Assembly (NCBI GenBank): GCA_030432695.1
Contig: JAUILN010000005.1
Location: 248,001 to 312,000, forward strand
Origin: a bacterium
GTDB lineage: Bacteria > Planctomycetota > UBA1135 > UBA2386
Direction: 5' to 3'
Length of the DNA: 64,000 nucleotides
The notes beneath the pieces were generated by a model. The model saw only the letters and a list, made by a program, of their open reading frames with translations, was not told the DNA's origin and searched no databases. A program made the position numbers and the translations under genes. Positions 20,038 to 33,165 of this stretch are shown in pieces (the first letter of the stretch is position 1; every line of letters starts with the position of its first letter).

Positions 20038-20540
20038 GGGAGGAACTCTTCTGCGCTCGATGGGTGCCTCGACCGGAGAGCGGGCAGCCCGCAGGCGCGT
20101 CGAGTGAAGACGCATCGACAGCCTATGATCCGGCTTACGCGACATCGTCTCCGCCGCCTACAGGATCGCCGTCGGTGGCACTCACCACATCACTCAGCGG
20201 CTGCGCACGCAGCCCTCCGGATCCATCCGCAGGAGCATCGACCACTCCCCGCAGCCGGGACAGTCCAAAGACCGTACAAATTCCGTCAAATCAAGCCCGC
20301 GGAACGAGCCGCTGGATCCAGTAGGCGCAGGATGGGGAGGCGAGCAGTGTGCCCTTGACGGGGACCCACTCTCCAGGCGAAACAAGCGTGGCCCCACCGA
20401 ACCAGCCCCCCAACCGAACCAGCCACCGGAAGGCCCGCGAGCCGCTCATTCTCGTGAGCGACGTATCGTGGAGTGCCGCGTGTAGGCGGCGTCGATGGGA
20501 TCCCACCCCACGCGCCGATCGCCCCAGGAGCCCGCGCGCC
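20038..20540. promoter_or_regulatory. Divergent intergenic region between mipA and its two-component system
   Basis: About 500 bp without a recognisable gene. It must carry the promoters of mipA (leftward) and of the response regulator (rightward). A direct 12-bp repeat lies at 20396-20407 and 20413-20424. No confident -35/-10 pair was identified. Confidence 0.45.
20396..20424. repeat. Direct 12-bp repeat, possible regulator site
   Basis: ACCGAACCAGCC occurs twice with starts 17 bp apart, 117-145 bp upstream of the response-regulator start codon. OmpR-type regulators bind direct repeats, so this is a candidate autoregulatory site. This is an inference from position only. Confidence 0.3.
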
Positions 20541-21233
20541 ATGCGAATCCTCTTGATCGAAGACAACCAGCTGGTAGCCAGCAACATCATCGAGTTCCTC
20601 GACGCCGAGAAACACGATGTGGACCTCGCTGTCGACGGCCGCACCGGCCTGAAGATGGCCAGTGGCGGCGCGTACGATGCGCTCATCGTGGACGTGGAAC
20701 TGCCCCGCCTGAGAGGATACGAACTCTGCCGTAGGTATCGGGCCGAGCGAGGCGCTGGGACTCCCATTCTCATGCTCACCGCACGGGACACGCTGGAGGA
20801 CAAACTCGATGGGTTCGACGCCGGGGCAGACGACTACCTCGTCAAACCGTTCGAACTACGCGAGCTGCTGGCGCGCGTTCGATCACTCCACCGTCGCGCC
20901 CGAGGCGGAGCGAGCGACGGAGCCAGCATCAGCTTCGGCGAGATCGCTCTGGATCTCGGTCGATGGGAAGCACGCTTTCGAGATGAGCCCATCGCACTGA
21001 ATCGGATCGGGACAAGAATCCTCGAGCTACTGCTTCGTGACGCACCAAACGTCGTGCGCAAGGAGACGCTTCAAGAGCAGATCTGGGGCGAGCATCCGCC
21101 GAGTGACGGCGTGCTCAGGACTCACGTCTATGCAGTTCGAAAGGCCCTGACCAACGCGGGGGCCCCAGATCTCCTGCAGACCGTGCATGGCGTGGGCCAC
21201 AAGATCGAAAGCCAGAAGCCCGATGGCTCGTGA
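20541..21233 (+). CDS. OmpR/PhoB-family DNA-binding response regulator
   Basis: Protein of 230 residues. Receiver domain 1-118: acidic pair Glu7/Asp8, phospho-acceptor Asp51 in DALIVDVELPRL, Thr80 and Lys102 (VKPFELRELLAR). Winged-helix DNA-binding domain ~128-224: RIGTRILELLLRDAPNVVRK, GVLRTHVYAVRKAL and TVHGVGHKI. AGGAG at 20526-20530 lies 10 nt before the ATG and supports this start. The last 11 nt overlap the sensor kinase gene, so the two are co-translated. Divergent to the outer-membrane protein gene, which is its likely target. The lower G+C content matches that gene. Confidence 0.92.
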   Translation: MRILLIEDNQLVASNIIEFLDAEKHDVDLAVDGRTGLKMASGGAYDALIVDVELPRLRGYELCRRYRAERGAGTPILMLTARDTLEDKLDGFDAGADDYLVKPFELRELLARVRSLHRRARGGASDGASISFGEIALDLGRWEARFRDEPIALNRIGTRILELLLRDAPNVVRKETLQEQIWGEHPPSDGVLRTHVYAVRKALTNAGAPDLLQTVHGVGHKIESQKPDGS

Positions 21234-22470
21234 GCGAAACCTGCGCGCCCAGCTCCTGACGGCCGCGCTCCTTCCCGTGGTGGCCATCGCGCTCGCATTT
21301 GGGCTCGTGGTGACTACGGTCGGCTACACCACCGAGGACATCGTATTCGAGCGCATGGTAGCCAGAGCCGCGGACGACATAGCGCTTTCGTGGCAGGATT
21401 CCTCGCCGAGCATCCACCTTCCGCTGGGAATCCATGCCTGGCGAGACTCGATTCATATGCCCGAATCCGTCCGCCGGCAGACCGACGAACTCCCCTCAGG
21501 CGTTCACGAGCTGCATGAAGTTCAGATCGACGGCCAGAGAGCTGAGTTCTTCGTCGCGATCCGAGACCTTCCCGGCGGTGAAGATCGCCTCGTCGTTGCA
21601 CAGGACGTCGTACCCTTCGAGGCGACCGAGGACCAACCTTTCATATATGGTCTCATCGGGATCGGCGCCTTGCTGAGCATCCTCGTCTTGGCTGTAAGCG
21701 TGCGCAACTGCCTACGGGTCGTCGGTGCGATCAGCCAACTCGAGAAGATCGTGAACGATGCACGCGAGGACGGCGACGAACCTCCAACCCTTCCGGCATT
21801 CCACGACGACGAGATCGGCCGCATTGCGAGTCGATGGAAGAGCGCGCGGGACAAAGTCGTGGAACTGCTCGCGCGGCAGAAACGGTTCACGCGCGATGCG
21901 AGCCACGAACTTCGGACTCCGCTCACCGCCATGCGGGGCTCCATCGAGCTCCTCGAAGCGCTACCGAAGTCCGACGACATCGCACGGATCGTCTCACGCC
22001 TTCGACTAGCGACGGACGAGATGCTGCGGCTGATCCAGGCATTCCTCTGGCTGGCAAGAGACGAGCCCTCTTTGGATCGAAGCGAATCCGTGCACCTTGT
22101 CCGCGTGATCCATCGATGTGTCGAGGAGGTCCCTCTCGTATTCCGCGGTAGCCGCGAGCGCGTATCGCTTGATATAGCAGGTGACGCCGAGGCTCAGGCG
22201 CCGCTGGCCGTCGTCGAGATCGTCATCCGCAACCTGATCCTCAACGCGCTGGGGCACTCAGGCGATGGCCAGGTGCTCGTGCGGCTCAGAGAGCAGCGTT
22301 TCGTCGTCTCCAACCCGGTCTGTGAAGATTCGGTCGAAGATCCCGGCGAGGGATCGTTCGGCTTTGGACTCTCTATCGTAACCAGCCTCTGCGAGAGGTT
22401 CGGCTGGCAGTTCACTATCGACCCCAACCGAGACAGCAGCTTCGTCGTCGCGGTGAACTTCGCGGAGTGA
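21223..22470 (+). CDS. Sensor histidine kinase
   Basis: Protein of 415 residues, starting at the ATG (21223) that overlaps the response-regulator stop. Transmembrane helices at ~11-33 and ~141-162 enclose a periplasmic sensor of about 105 residues. A HAMP-like linker follows, then the dimerisation/phosphoacceptor domain with SHELRTPL (His228). The ATPase domain has an N-box (VEIVIRNLILNALGHSGDGQ) and a G-box (GEGSFGFGLSIVTSLCERFG). The D-box segment between them is short and lacks a clear DxGxG, as in some QseC/PhoQ relatives. It autophosphorylates and passes phosphate to the upstream regulator. The signal is unknown; partners of MipA proteins often respond to envelope or metal stress. Confidence 0.9.
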   Translation: MARERNLRAQLLTAALLPVVAIALAFGLVVTTVGYTTEDIVFERMVARAADDIALSWQDSSPSIHLPLGIHAWRDSIHMPESVRRQTDELPSGVHELHEVQIDGQRAEFFVAIRDLPGGEDRLVVAQDVVPFEATEDQPFIYGLIGIGALLSILVLAVSVRNCLRVVGAISQLEKIVNDAREDGDEPPTLPAFHDDEIGRIASRWKSARDKVVELLARQKRFTRDASHELRTPLTAMRGSIELLEALPKSDDIARIVSRLRLATDEMLRLIQAFLWLARDEPSLDRSESVHLVRVIHRCVEEVPLVFRGSRERVSLDIAGDAEAQAPLAVVEIVIRNLILNALGHSGDGQVLVRLREQRFVVSNPVCEDSVEDPGEGSFGFGLSIVTSLCERFGWQFTIDPNRDSSFVVAVNFAE

Positions 22471-22498
22471 TCTATCCCAGAGGCCTGGACATGCGTGT

Positions 22499-22517
22499 CG
22501 CCTTCAGCTCGAAGGCG
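22499..22517 (+). terminator. Stem-loop after the histidine kinase gene
   Basis: A perfect 7-bp stem (CGCCTTC-agctc-GAAGGCG) lies 29 nt downstream of the kinase stop codon. No T run follows. It may act as a processing or termination hairpin between the convergent transcripts. Confidence 0.35.
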
Positions 22518-22605
22518 CCAGGTCGCCCGGGTCGGGTGGTCGATACTCGGATTCCGCGGCCGATGACCAGCTCGCCCTAGGCCGAGCGCTTGTTCCAGGC
22601 TCGGC

Positions 22606-25600
22606 TCACCGCCCCAGCAGCGCCGCGAAGCGGGTCCGCTCGTTGTCGGACCAGTCGCGCACCAGCCGCTCCTCGATCCAGGTGTCGAGGCGCTCGAGAT
22701 CCAGCGGCCAGGTCCGCACCGTGCCGTCGGAACAGCCGACCACCGCCTCGGAGTCGTCGTCGCTGAAATCCACGCCCCAGACGATGCCCCGGTGGCCGCG
22801 CAGCTCGAGCTCGACCTCCGGCTGCGCGCCGGTCAGATCCCAGAGCAGCACGTCCCCCGACCGGCCACCGCTCAACAACCTCCGCCCGTCCGACGACAGG
22901 GCGACGGCCAGCACCGCGGTCGCCGGCAGAACGTGACGCACCGCGTGCCGCTCGGCGTCGACGATCGAGATCTCGCCGCGGTGCTGGTCGAGGACCGCGA
23001 GCCAACGCCCACCCCGCGCACCGTCGCAGACGTAGTTGCTGCGGTCGGCGCGCAACGGGAAGCAGAGTTCGAGGGGCACCTCACCCGCCGGCTCGGTGTA
23101 GTCCCAGGTCGGACGCTCGGGGTGGATCAACGCCACCCGACCGCCGACCGCTGCGAGGCCGTCGGCCTCGGGTGTATCGAACAGCTCTTCGATGCTGCCA
23201 TCGGGCTGCACCACGCGCGCGTGCGGCGCCGCGCCGACGACCAGGTTGCCGGCCCCGTCGAACGCGAGCTGGTCGTTCGACAGCCCGGCGAAGCCCGCGT
23301 GGATCCGCGGGAGCTGATGCAGGAGGACCGGGTCCCCGGTGGAGATGTCCCACACGTCGATCAGCCCGTAGGCCGAGGCGAGCGCCACGCGCCGGCCGTC
23401 GGCGCTCGGCTCGAGCGACACGAGACCGCGGGTTCGGCCACGGGCCCGCGCGATCCCGCCGATGCTGCGATCGATCACCGCGAGTGAGCCGTCGCGAAGC
23501 ACCGCGACGAGTCGCTCCCCGGCGACCGCGATGCGCATTACTCCGAGCGGGAGCCGCCAGGTCCCGAAGCGGTCGTCGTCGACCCTCCAGACCGCGCCGA
23601 GCCGCTTCTGCTTGGTCGCGAAACGAGTTCCGTCGGGCGCCCAGCCGAGTGCATCGACCGACACGCCGCTGCTCTTGAAGTCCTCGACCACCCGCCCGGC
23701 ACGGTCGAAGACCTGGATCCGCGAGCCGTTCCAGCCCACCGCGAGCCGGCGCCCGTCCGGCGACCAGGCCATGGCCATCGCCGCACTGTCGCTCGCCGTG
23801 TGCTTGTTACGTAGTGCGTAGGTCTCACCCTCCGCGGCCTGCTCGAAGAACCACAGGTCGCGGTTCTGGTCGCCGACGGCGAGGACCTGTGCGTCGTCGG
23901 CGACCGCCGGTGCGAAGTCCAACCACTGGGCCCGGTTGGTCTCCCAGGCGACCGCGCTCGACGCATCCAGCGCGGGAACGCCGACCTGCCGCAGCGCCGG
24001 TGACTCGGTGCCCGCGAGCGACTCGTCGACCTCCCAGACCCGGAGTCGGCCCTCCGCCGCGGCGCCGCTCACCAGGAACCGACCACCCGGGTCGAAGGCC
24101 AGCGCGTGCACCGCGCCTCCGAGACCGATCGCCTCGCCGAGCAGCGCGCCGTCGTCGGTCCGGACCACGCGGAGCCGGCCGTCGTGGTCACCGGCCGCAC
24201 ACCACGCGCCGTCGTCGGAGACCTCGATCTGGCAGACGCCGAGTTCGCCCCCGGAACGGGGCTGACGGTCCTTCCACAGCGGCGTGGCGCGGAGCACGTC
24301 GGGCTCCAGCCGCCACGCGGTCATCCCGTCGCGCTGCCCGGTGACCACCAGCTCCAGCCGTCCCGGCACGAACGACACCAGACGACCGGTCGCCGCCCGC
24401 GTCTCGCTGTGCGCGTACTCGAGCTTGGTCGGCTCGGCGGGCACGAGTTCGTGCAGCAGCCTGCCGCCCGGGTCGGACGCGTCGACGGACACCACGAGGC
24501 AGGTCCCCGAGAACGTACCGAGCAGGACCCGCGCGCCGAGCGGATCGACGTCGGCAGCGGTCACCAGCCGATCCGACGGCGTGCCCGGCAACTCGGGGAC
24601 CGAGTAGCTGCCCAACTCCGCGAAGCTCGTGGCATCGAACCAGCGCAGCACCTCCGGACCCTGGTCGCCGCGGACCACCGAGACCAGGCGCGCGCCGTCG
24701 CCGAGGAAGGCGATGCGATTGGAGACGAGTCCGTGTTCGAAGGTTCCCAGCCGCCGGCACCGTCGCAGCACCGTGAGCAGGTGCGAGCGCACCTCGACCT
24801 CCAGGTTCCGCTCGTCGCCCTCCCGCAGTGCCGCGGCGGCGTCGCGCACGAGCAGCAGCGCCAGCTGCGGGTCCTCGCCGAGCTGCTGACCGCTCGCGCC
24901 GAGCAGCGCGCGCACCCGCGTGCGCCGCGCCTCGTCGCCGACCCTGGCGAGCAGGCCGAAGGCCACCGCCACCCCGACCACCAGCATGGCGAAGGCCGCG
25001 AAGGTCGGCACCGCGACCCGTGGGTTCCGCTGCACCCACCGCCAGGCCCGCCGCCAGACCGGCACCGGCCGCGCGTGGATCGGCTCCCGACGCCGCAGGC
25101 GCGCCACGTCGTCGGCGAACTCGCTGGCCGTGGCATAGCGACGGTCGCGCTCCTTCTCGAGCGCGGTCTGCACCACGAAGCGCGCCTCGGCCGGCACGGC
25201 GGGGTTGGCGCGGCGCGGATCGGCGGGTTCCTCGGTGAGGATGCGGCGATACAGCTCCTCGCGGGTGGTGCCACCGAACGGCGGCGCACCGGTCAACACC
25301 TCGTGCAGGATCGCACCGAGGCCGTACACGTCCTCGCGCGGATCGGCCGGACCGTGCACACCCCGCACGCGCTCGGGGGGCATGTAGGCCGGAGTGCCGA
25401 GCACGTCGCCGGGCGCGGTGAGCGCGACGTCGCGGTCGTCGTCGTTCCAGGCCAGACCGAAGTCGAGGACCACCGCCGAGCCGTCGCCGCGCAGCATCAC
25501 GTTGCCCGGCTTCAGGTCGCGGTGCACGACCCCGGCCGCGTGCGCCGCGGCGACCGCCCGCGCCACCTGCTCGACGATCTCCAGGGCCCGCTGCACCCAC

Positions 25601-26064
25601 GCCCGGCGGCCACCGCTCGAGCTGGCCTGCGGACCCGCCACGTCGTGCCGCACCCGCTCGATCCACTGCGACAGGCTCTGGCCGTCGATGAGTTCCATCG
25701 CCAGGTAGCGCTGCCCGTCGATCTCGCCGGCCTCGTAGACCGTGCACAGGCCGGGATGGCGCAGCCGCGACACCGCGAAGACCTCGCGCTCGAAGCGCGC
25801 TCGGCTGTCGGGCAACGCGGACGCCCGCGCGGACAGGAGCTTGAGGGCGACCGGACGGCCGAGGCGCTGGTCGACCGCGCCGTGCACGACGCCCTGGCCG
25901 CCGTGGCCGAGTATCGTGCCCAGGCGGTACGGACCGAAAGGTCTGCCGGCAGCGTCGGACGTCGGATCGGGTTCGAGGTCCACGGAACCACTCGCCGACG
26001 CCTCCCAGAGTGCCAGGAGCCGCACGTGTTCGTCGTGCAGGCGATCGTTCTCGGAACCGGTCAT
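22606..26064 (-). CDS. Membrane Ser/Thr protein kinase with WD40-type beta-propeller sensor
   Basis: Protein of 1,152 residues. Kinase domain ~45-325: ILGHGGQGVV, VALK (Lys75), HRDLKPGN (~181-188), DFG (~201-203) and GTPAYMPPE. One transmembrane helix at ~350-372 (VPTFAAFAMLVVGVAVAFGL). The remaining ~770 residues are WD40-like repeats, for example WSPDGRRLAVGWNGSRIQVF, SSDGRRLLSGGRSGDVLLWD and DDDSEAVVGCSDGTVRTW. It probably senses an extracytoplasmic or protein ligand through the propeller and phosphorylates cytoplasmic targets. It is divergent from an ECF sigma-factor gene 140 bp away, the likely partner. Key catalytic residues are intact. Confidence 0.92.
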   Translation of the reverse strand: MTGSENDRLHDEHVRLLALWEASASGSVDLEPDPTSDAAGRPFGPYRLGTILGHGGQGVVHGAVDQRLGRPVALKLLSARASALPDSRARFEREVFAVSRLRHPGLCTVYEAGEIDGQRYLAMELIDGQSLSQWIERVRHDVAGPQASSSGGRRAWVQRALEIVEQVARAVAAAHAAGVVHRDLKPGNVMLRGDGSAVVLDFGLAWNDDDRDVALTAPGDVLGTPAYMPPERVRGVHGPADPREDVYGLGAILHEVLTGAPPFGGTTREELYRRILTEEPADPRRANPAVPAEARFVVQTALEKERDRRYATASEFADDVARLRRREPIHARPVPVWRRAWRWVQRNPRVAVPTFAAFAMLVVGVAVAFGLLARVGDEARRTRVRALLGASGQQLGEDPQLALLLVRDAAAALREGDERNLEVEVRSHLLTVLRRCRRLGTFEHGLVSNRIAFLGDGARLVSVVRGDQGPEVLRWFDATSFAELGSYSVPELPGTPSDRLVTAADVDPLGARVLLGTFSGTCLVVSVDASDPGGRLLHELVPAEPTKLEYAHSETRAATGRLVSFVPGRLELVVTGQRDGMTAWRLEPDVLRATPLWKDRQPRSGGELGVCQIEVSDDGAWCAAGDHDGRLRVVRTDDGALLGEAIGLGGAVHALAFDPGGRFLVSGAAAEGRLRVWEVDESLAGTESPALRQVGVPALDASSAVAWETNRAQWLDFAPAVADDAQVLAVGDQNRDLWFFEQAAEGETYALRNKHTASDSAAMAMAWSPDGRRLAVGWNGSRIQVFDRAGRVVEDFKSSGVSVDALGWAPDGTRFATKQKRLGAVWRVDDDRFGTWRLPLGVMRIAVAGERLVAVLRDGSLAVIDRSIGGIARARGRTRGLVSLEPSADGRRVALASAYGLIDVWDISTGDPVLLHQLPRIHAGFAGLSNDQLAFDGAGNLVVGAAPHARVVQPDGSIEELFDTPEADGLAAVGGRVALIHPERPTWDYTEPAGEVPLELCFPLRADRSNYVCDGARGGRWLAVLDQHRGEISIVDAERHAVRHVLPATAVLAVALSSDGRRLLSGGRSGDVLLWDLTGAQPEVELELRGHRGIVWGVDFSDDDSEAVVGCSDGTVRTWPLDLERLDTWIEERLVRDWSDNERTRFAALLGR

Positions 26065-26204
26065 CGGTCGGATGCGTGCGAGGGGTCTTATGCTCTATGC
26101 CCACCTGGATCGCGGACGCACTGCGCCGTCCCGCCCATCTCGGGCCGGTGCTCGATTTCAGCGGATTCGGGCGCCACTCTCGGCCCAGAGCCGAGACCTC
26201 CACC
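26065..26204. promoter_or_regulatory. Divergent promoter region between WD40 kinase and ECF sigma factor
   Basis: A 140-bp gap between two start codons facing away from each other. It must hold both promoters or a shared control region. No consensus elements are recognised. Confidence 0.4.
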
Positions 26205-26840
26205 ATGACCGGCGCAAGGCCCGACGACCAGACCTCGATCCACACCCGGCGCGCGGTGCACGGCGACCCGGGCAGCGTCGCCTGGCTGGTCGAGCACTTC
26301 GGTCCGGCGCTGCACGTCCAGGCGCGCTACCGGCTTCGGGGCCCGCTCGCCGAGTGGTACGCCCCCGACGACCTGGTCCAGGACGTCTGGACGATCGCCC
26401 TGCCGCGGCTCCGCGACCTGGTGGCCCGCGACGGCCGCATGACCCCGGTCCTGGTCCGCTTCCTGAGCGCGACCCTGCTCAACCGGGTCAACCAGCTGCT
26501 CCGCGACTACCTGCGCGACGACCGGCCGCGGAGCCCCGACTCGCTCGCCGCGGGCGTCGCCGAGCCCCCGCCCGCGCCCCTCGCCCGGTCACAGGACGGC
26601 GTGTCCCAGGGAGTGGAACGCATCGAGCTGCAGCGCGCGGTGCGCGATGCGCTCGACCGCCTCGAGGGTCGCGACCGCGAGGTCGTCGTGCTCCGCGGCA
26701 TCGAGCAGCTCTCCAACAACAAGGTCGCCGAGGTGCTGGGCGTGCAGCCCTCGGCGGTGTCGATGCGCTATCACAGTGCGCTGGAGAAGCTGCGGAGGTT
26801 GCTACCCGGGTCGGTGTTCGACGAGTTGGCGGGTGGGTAG
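26205..26840 (+). CDS. ECF-type sigma factor
   Basis: Protein of 211 residues from the ATG at 26205. Region 2 includes APDDLVQDVWTIALPRLRDL and TLLNRVNQLLRDYLRDDRP. Region 4 is LEGRDREVVVLRGIEQLSNN followed by KVAEVLGVQPSAVSMRYHSA, a typical helix-turn-helix. It redirects RNA polymerase to its own promoter class. Its divergent partner is the 1,152-residue Ser/Thr kinase, a pairing typical of planctomycete ECF groups regulated by phosphorylation rather than by a classical anti-sigma factor; no anti-sigma gene lies next to it. Confidence 0.88.
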   Translation: MTGARPDDQTSIHTRRAVHGDPGSVAWLVEHFGPALHVQARYRLRGPLAEWYAPDDLVQDVWTIALPRLRDLVARDGRMTPVLVRFLSATLLNRVNQLLRDYLRDDRPRSPDSLAAGVAEPPPAPLARSQDGVSQGVERIELQRAVRDALDRLEGRDREVVVLRGIEQLSNNKVAEVLGVQPSAVSMRYHSALEKLRRLLPGSVFDELAGG

Positions 26841-26964
26841 CGGACTCAGGCTTCGCGGGCGACGCCATCCTCCGACAGACAGCCCAGCACCAGGACGCCC
26901 TGCTTCCGCGGAGCAATCGGGTCCGCATGCTCTCGGCGCCTCGACACGCTGTCGACCCTGCCGC

Positions 26965-28059
26965 TCACCGGATCCGTAGCTCCGCGGTGTTGCTCAATAC
27001 CGGTGGCCCGCCGATCAGATCGACGGTCACCGACTGCGCGGACGATGCGACGCCGGCGAGACTCGGGGAGCAGGGCACCGGAATCGAGCCGCTGGACAGG
27101 CCGTTCGCCGCGGCGTGCGGGCCGACACGCAACGCCACCGACGACGCCGGGCCGATGCCGAGATCACCCAGCACTCCGGCCAGCGGAACGGGCGAAGGCA
27201 GGAACGTCGTCGACACCAGAATCCAAGACGTTCTCGCGCAGGAGTCCGGGGCACCCGGCCACCAGACCAGCGGCGCATCGAAGACCCGAGGAATACTGCT
27301 GCGCTGATTCCTCACATCTGCCGCGATGCAGATCACGCGGTCCCCGATGCGTGCGGCATACATCAGCCACTTGCCGGGCACCTGGAAGACGTTCACCGGC
27401 GGCGTGTTCGGATCCAGGTCGAAGGAGAACGCCTGCCAGCCGGTCGCCACGCCCTGCGCCGGAACCACGCCGTCCATATGGGAGAAGCCGATCAGCTCAC
27501 CCTGCGCATCGAGGATCGGATCGGGGGAGTGCACCGCGCCGCCGGGGAAGGACGAGCGGACCACCACGCGCGAAGTCCCGATCCGCAGCGTCGCGAGGTC
27601 GAGCGGCTGCCAGGGCGCGGTCACCGACGGGCGCTGCGCGACCCAGGTCTCGCCCCGACCCGCCGCCCAGCGGCTGTAGATCGCGAGCAGTCCGTCCCGG
27701 TGGATGCGCAGGCAGTACTCGTCCCCGCTCGCGGTGTTCAGCCCGGCGGCCAGCGCGTTGGGCACGAAGGTGTCGATTACCGGGTCGTAGTGGCCAGTGA
27801 GGACGTCGTTCCCGCCCAGTCCTCCGTACTGGCCGGCCATTCCCCAGCCGTCCACGCAGCAGGTCACCATGCCCGGCGGGTCGCCCGGGAGATGCACCAT
27901 GGACAGGCCCCAGACCTCGCTCACCGGAACGGCGGGCGGCCGCAGTCCGGCGGTTGTCTGGGGGGTGCTTAGCAGGGTCGGCGGGACCGGCCCCTGGGCC
28001 GGCGTGGGACCGGCGGCGCAGCAGGCGAGGAGGACGGACGCTCGGAGGAGGTGGTTCAT
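26965..28059 (-). CDS. Secreted protein of unknown function
   Basis: Protein of 364 residues with a signal peptide (MNHLLRASVLLACCAAGPTPA|Q). The body contains a probable seven-strand-repeat or propeller-like segment (GDEYCLRIHRDGLLAIYSRW, WQAFSFDLDPNTPPVNVFQV) with no recognised domain. The C-terminal ~100 residues (PLAGVLGDLGIGPASSVALR to VLSNTAELRIR) weakly resemble the beta domain that ends many secreted proteins here. ATG 28059 is preferred over an upstream in-frame ATG at 28098 because it begins the signal peptide. Confidence 0.7.
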   Translation of the reverse strand: MNHLLRASVLLACCAAGPTPAQGPVPPTLLSTPQTTAGLRPPAVPVSEVWGLSMVHLPGDPPGMVTCCVDGWGMAGQYGGLGGNDVLTGHYDPVIDTFVPNALAAGLNTASGDEYCLRIHRDGLLAIYSRWAAGRGETWVAQRPSVTAPWQPLDLATLRIGTSRVVVRSSFPGGAVHSPDPILDAQGELIGFSHMDGVVPAQGVATGWQAFSFDLDPNTPPVNVFQVPGKWLMYAARIGDRVICIAADVRNQRSSIPRVFDAPLVWWPGAPDSCARTSWILVSTTFLPSPVPLAGVLGDLGIGPASSVALRVGPHAAANGLSSGSIPVPCSPSLAGVASSAQSVTVDLIGGPPVLSNTAELRIR

Positions 28060-28383
28060 GGGATCTCGTCGGGAGGTGACGGGCCCGGCCTGCGGCATGG
28101 CGCAGAGCCGACCGTCGCTGCCAGTCCACGCGCGCGCTGCTCCGCAGAAACCTCAGGCGAATCCGACTTCCTGGAGCCGGCCGCGCCGTGTGCCTCTCCA
28201 CACGCCGAACACCAGGCTTGCGCGTTCGGATTGCTGAGCGACGTGACTCCGCCCTGCGCGTACCGATCGACCTGCAGGGACACGCCTCGGGAGGTGATGG
28301 CCAGCCGCTCATGGGTGGACTAGCTTGCGCAGAACTCTCGTCGTCGTGGACCAGACGCCGCGTAGGCCCCGGAGCCCGACACC
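28060..28383. other. 324-bp intergenic region, no gene seen
   Basis: Separates the secreted protein (leftward) from a rightward small ORF and kinase, so it should contain promoters for both. No repeat or gene remnant was recognised. Confidence 0.4.
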
Positions 28384-28664
28384 ATGCACCGCACGCTCCT
28401 CGCACTCGCCGTCAGCCGCACCGTGGTGATTCCGACCAGCATCGCGCCGTCCACACCGGGCGCTATCCACTGGCAGTGGCTGGTGCCCGATGGCGCCCGG
28501 CTCGAACGAGACGAAATCGGCGACTTCCACGCCCGATGGACACCAGGTCGAAGCGACGCCGCACTCTTGTACTCCCTCGAGGCCGCGGACACCGCCGGCA
28601 ACCGAGCGCGGCTGCCTCGCACCGCGCCGCGCGCCGGGCACAGCGCGCTCACCGGAGACCCGCG

Positions 28665-28668
<4 letters not shown>
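28384..28668 (+). CDS. Hypothetical 94-residue protein coupled to a kinase gene
   Basis: ATG at 28384 is preceded by GGAG with about 9 nt spacing. The product (MHRTLLALAVSRTVVIPTSI...) matches no family I recognise. The N-terminus is weakly hydrophobic and could be a poor signal sequence. The C-terminal third is Arg/Ala-rich and low in character. Its TGA overlaps the TTG start of the kinase (TTGA), an arrangement typical of coupled genes; in similar loci this position is taken by an ECF sigma factor. It may be a genuine small regulator, a remnant or a chance frame. Confidence 0.4.
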
Positions 28669-32699
<4,031 letters not shown>

Positions 32700-33165
32700 T
32701 TCTCGGAAGCAGTCGATCCAGACAACGCCCTCAGCGCGCCCTCGCTGCCAGCGATGGACTTCCACGCGGCGAGGATCCGGCCGACGTACCGCCCTCCCCG
32801 GTCGTCACCGGATCACTTCGGCCACGACGTTGCCGAGCCGCTCGTCGAGCCCGTAGCGCACGGTCTCCTTCTGCGCGAACAGCTCCCGCCCACCAGGATC
32901 GGCAGGTTCCGGATGTCGATCCGCGGGAGCAGGTCGACGACTCACCCAGAGCCGTCGCCCTTCGGACCGCTCGGCTCGAACCTGGATCCGACGCGAGGGC
33001 CGGCGCGCGACCGGACCCACTCAAGGCCTGCAGATCCAGGCGCTCGGTTCCACCGCGCCACCAGATCCGGCACCCGGAAGCTGTTTTCGAGAAGCCTTTG
33101 CCCCGGCAGTCGCCGCCTGCCGTCCGGCCGGGGAACGACTTCGACCTCGCATTCGGATACCCGAC
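32700..33165. other. 466-bp intergenic region, possible unidentified remnant
   Basis: No intact gene is recognised. On the minus strand a short frame ending at 32805 closes GGRELFAQKETVRYGLDERL, GNVVAEVIR. It has protein-like composition, and a shifted frame just upstream reads VVDLLPRIDIRNLPILVGG. Together these could be the frameshifted end of a lost gene that I cannot name. Confidence 0.3.
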
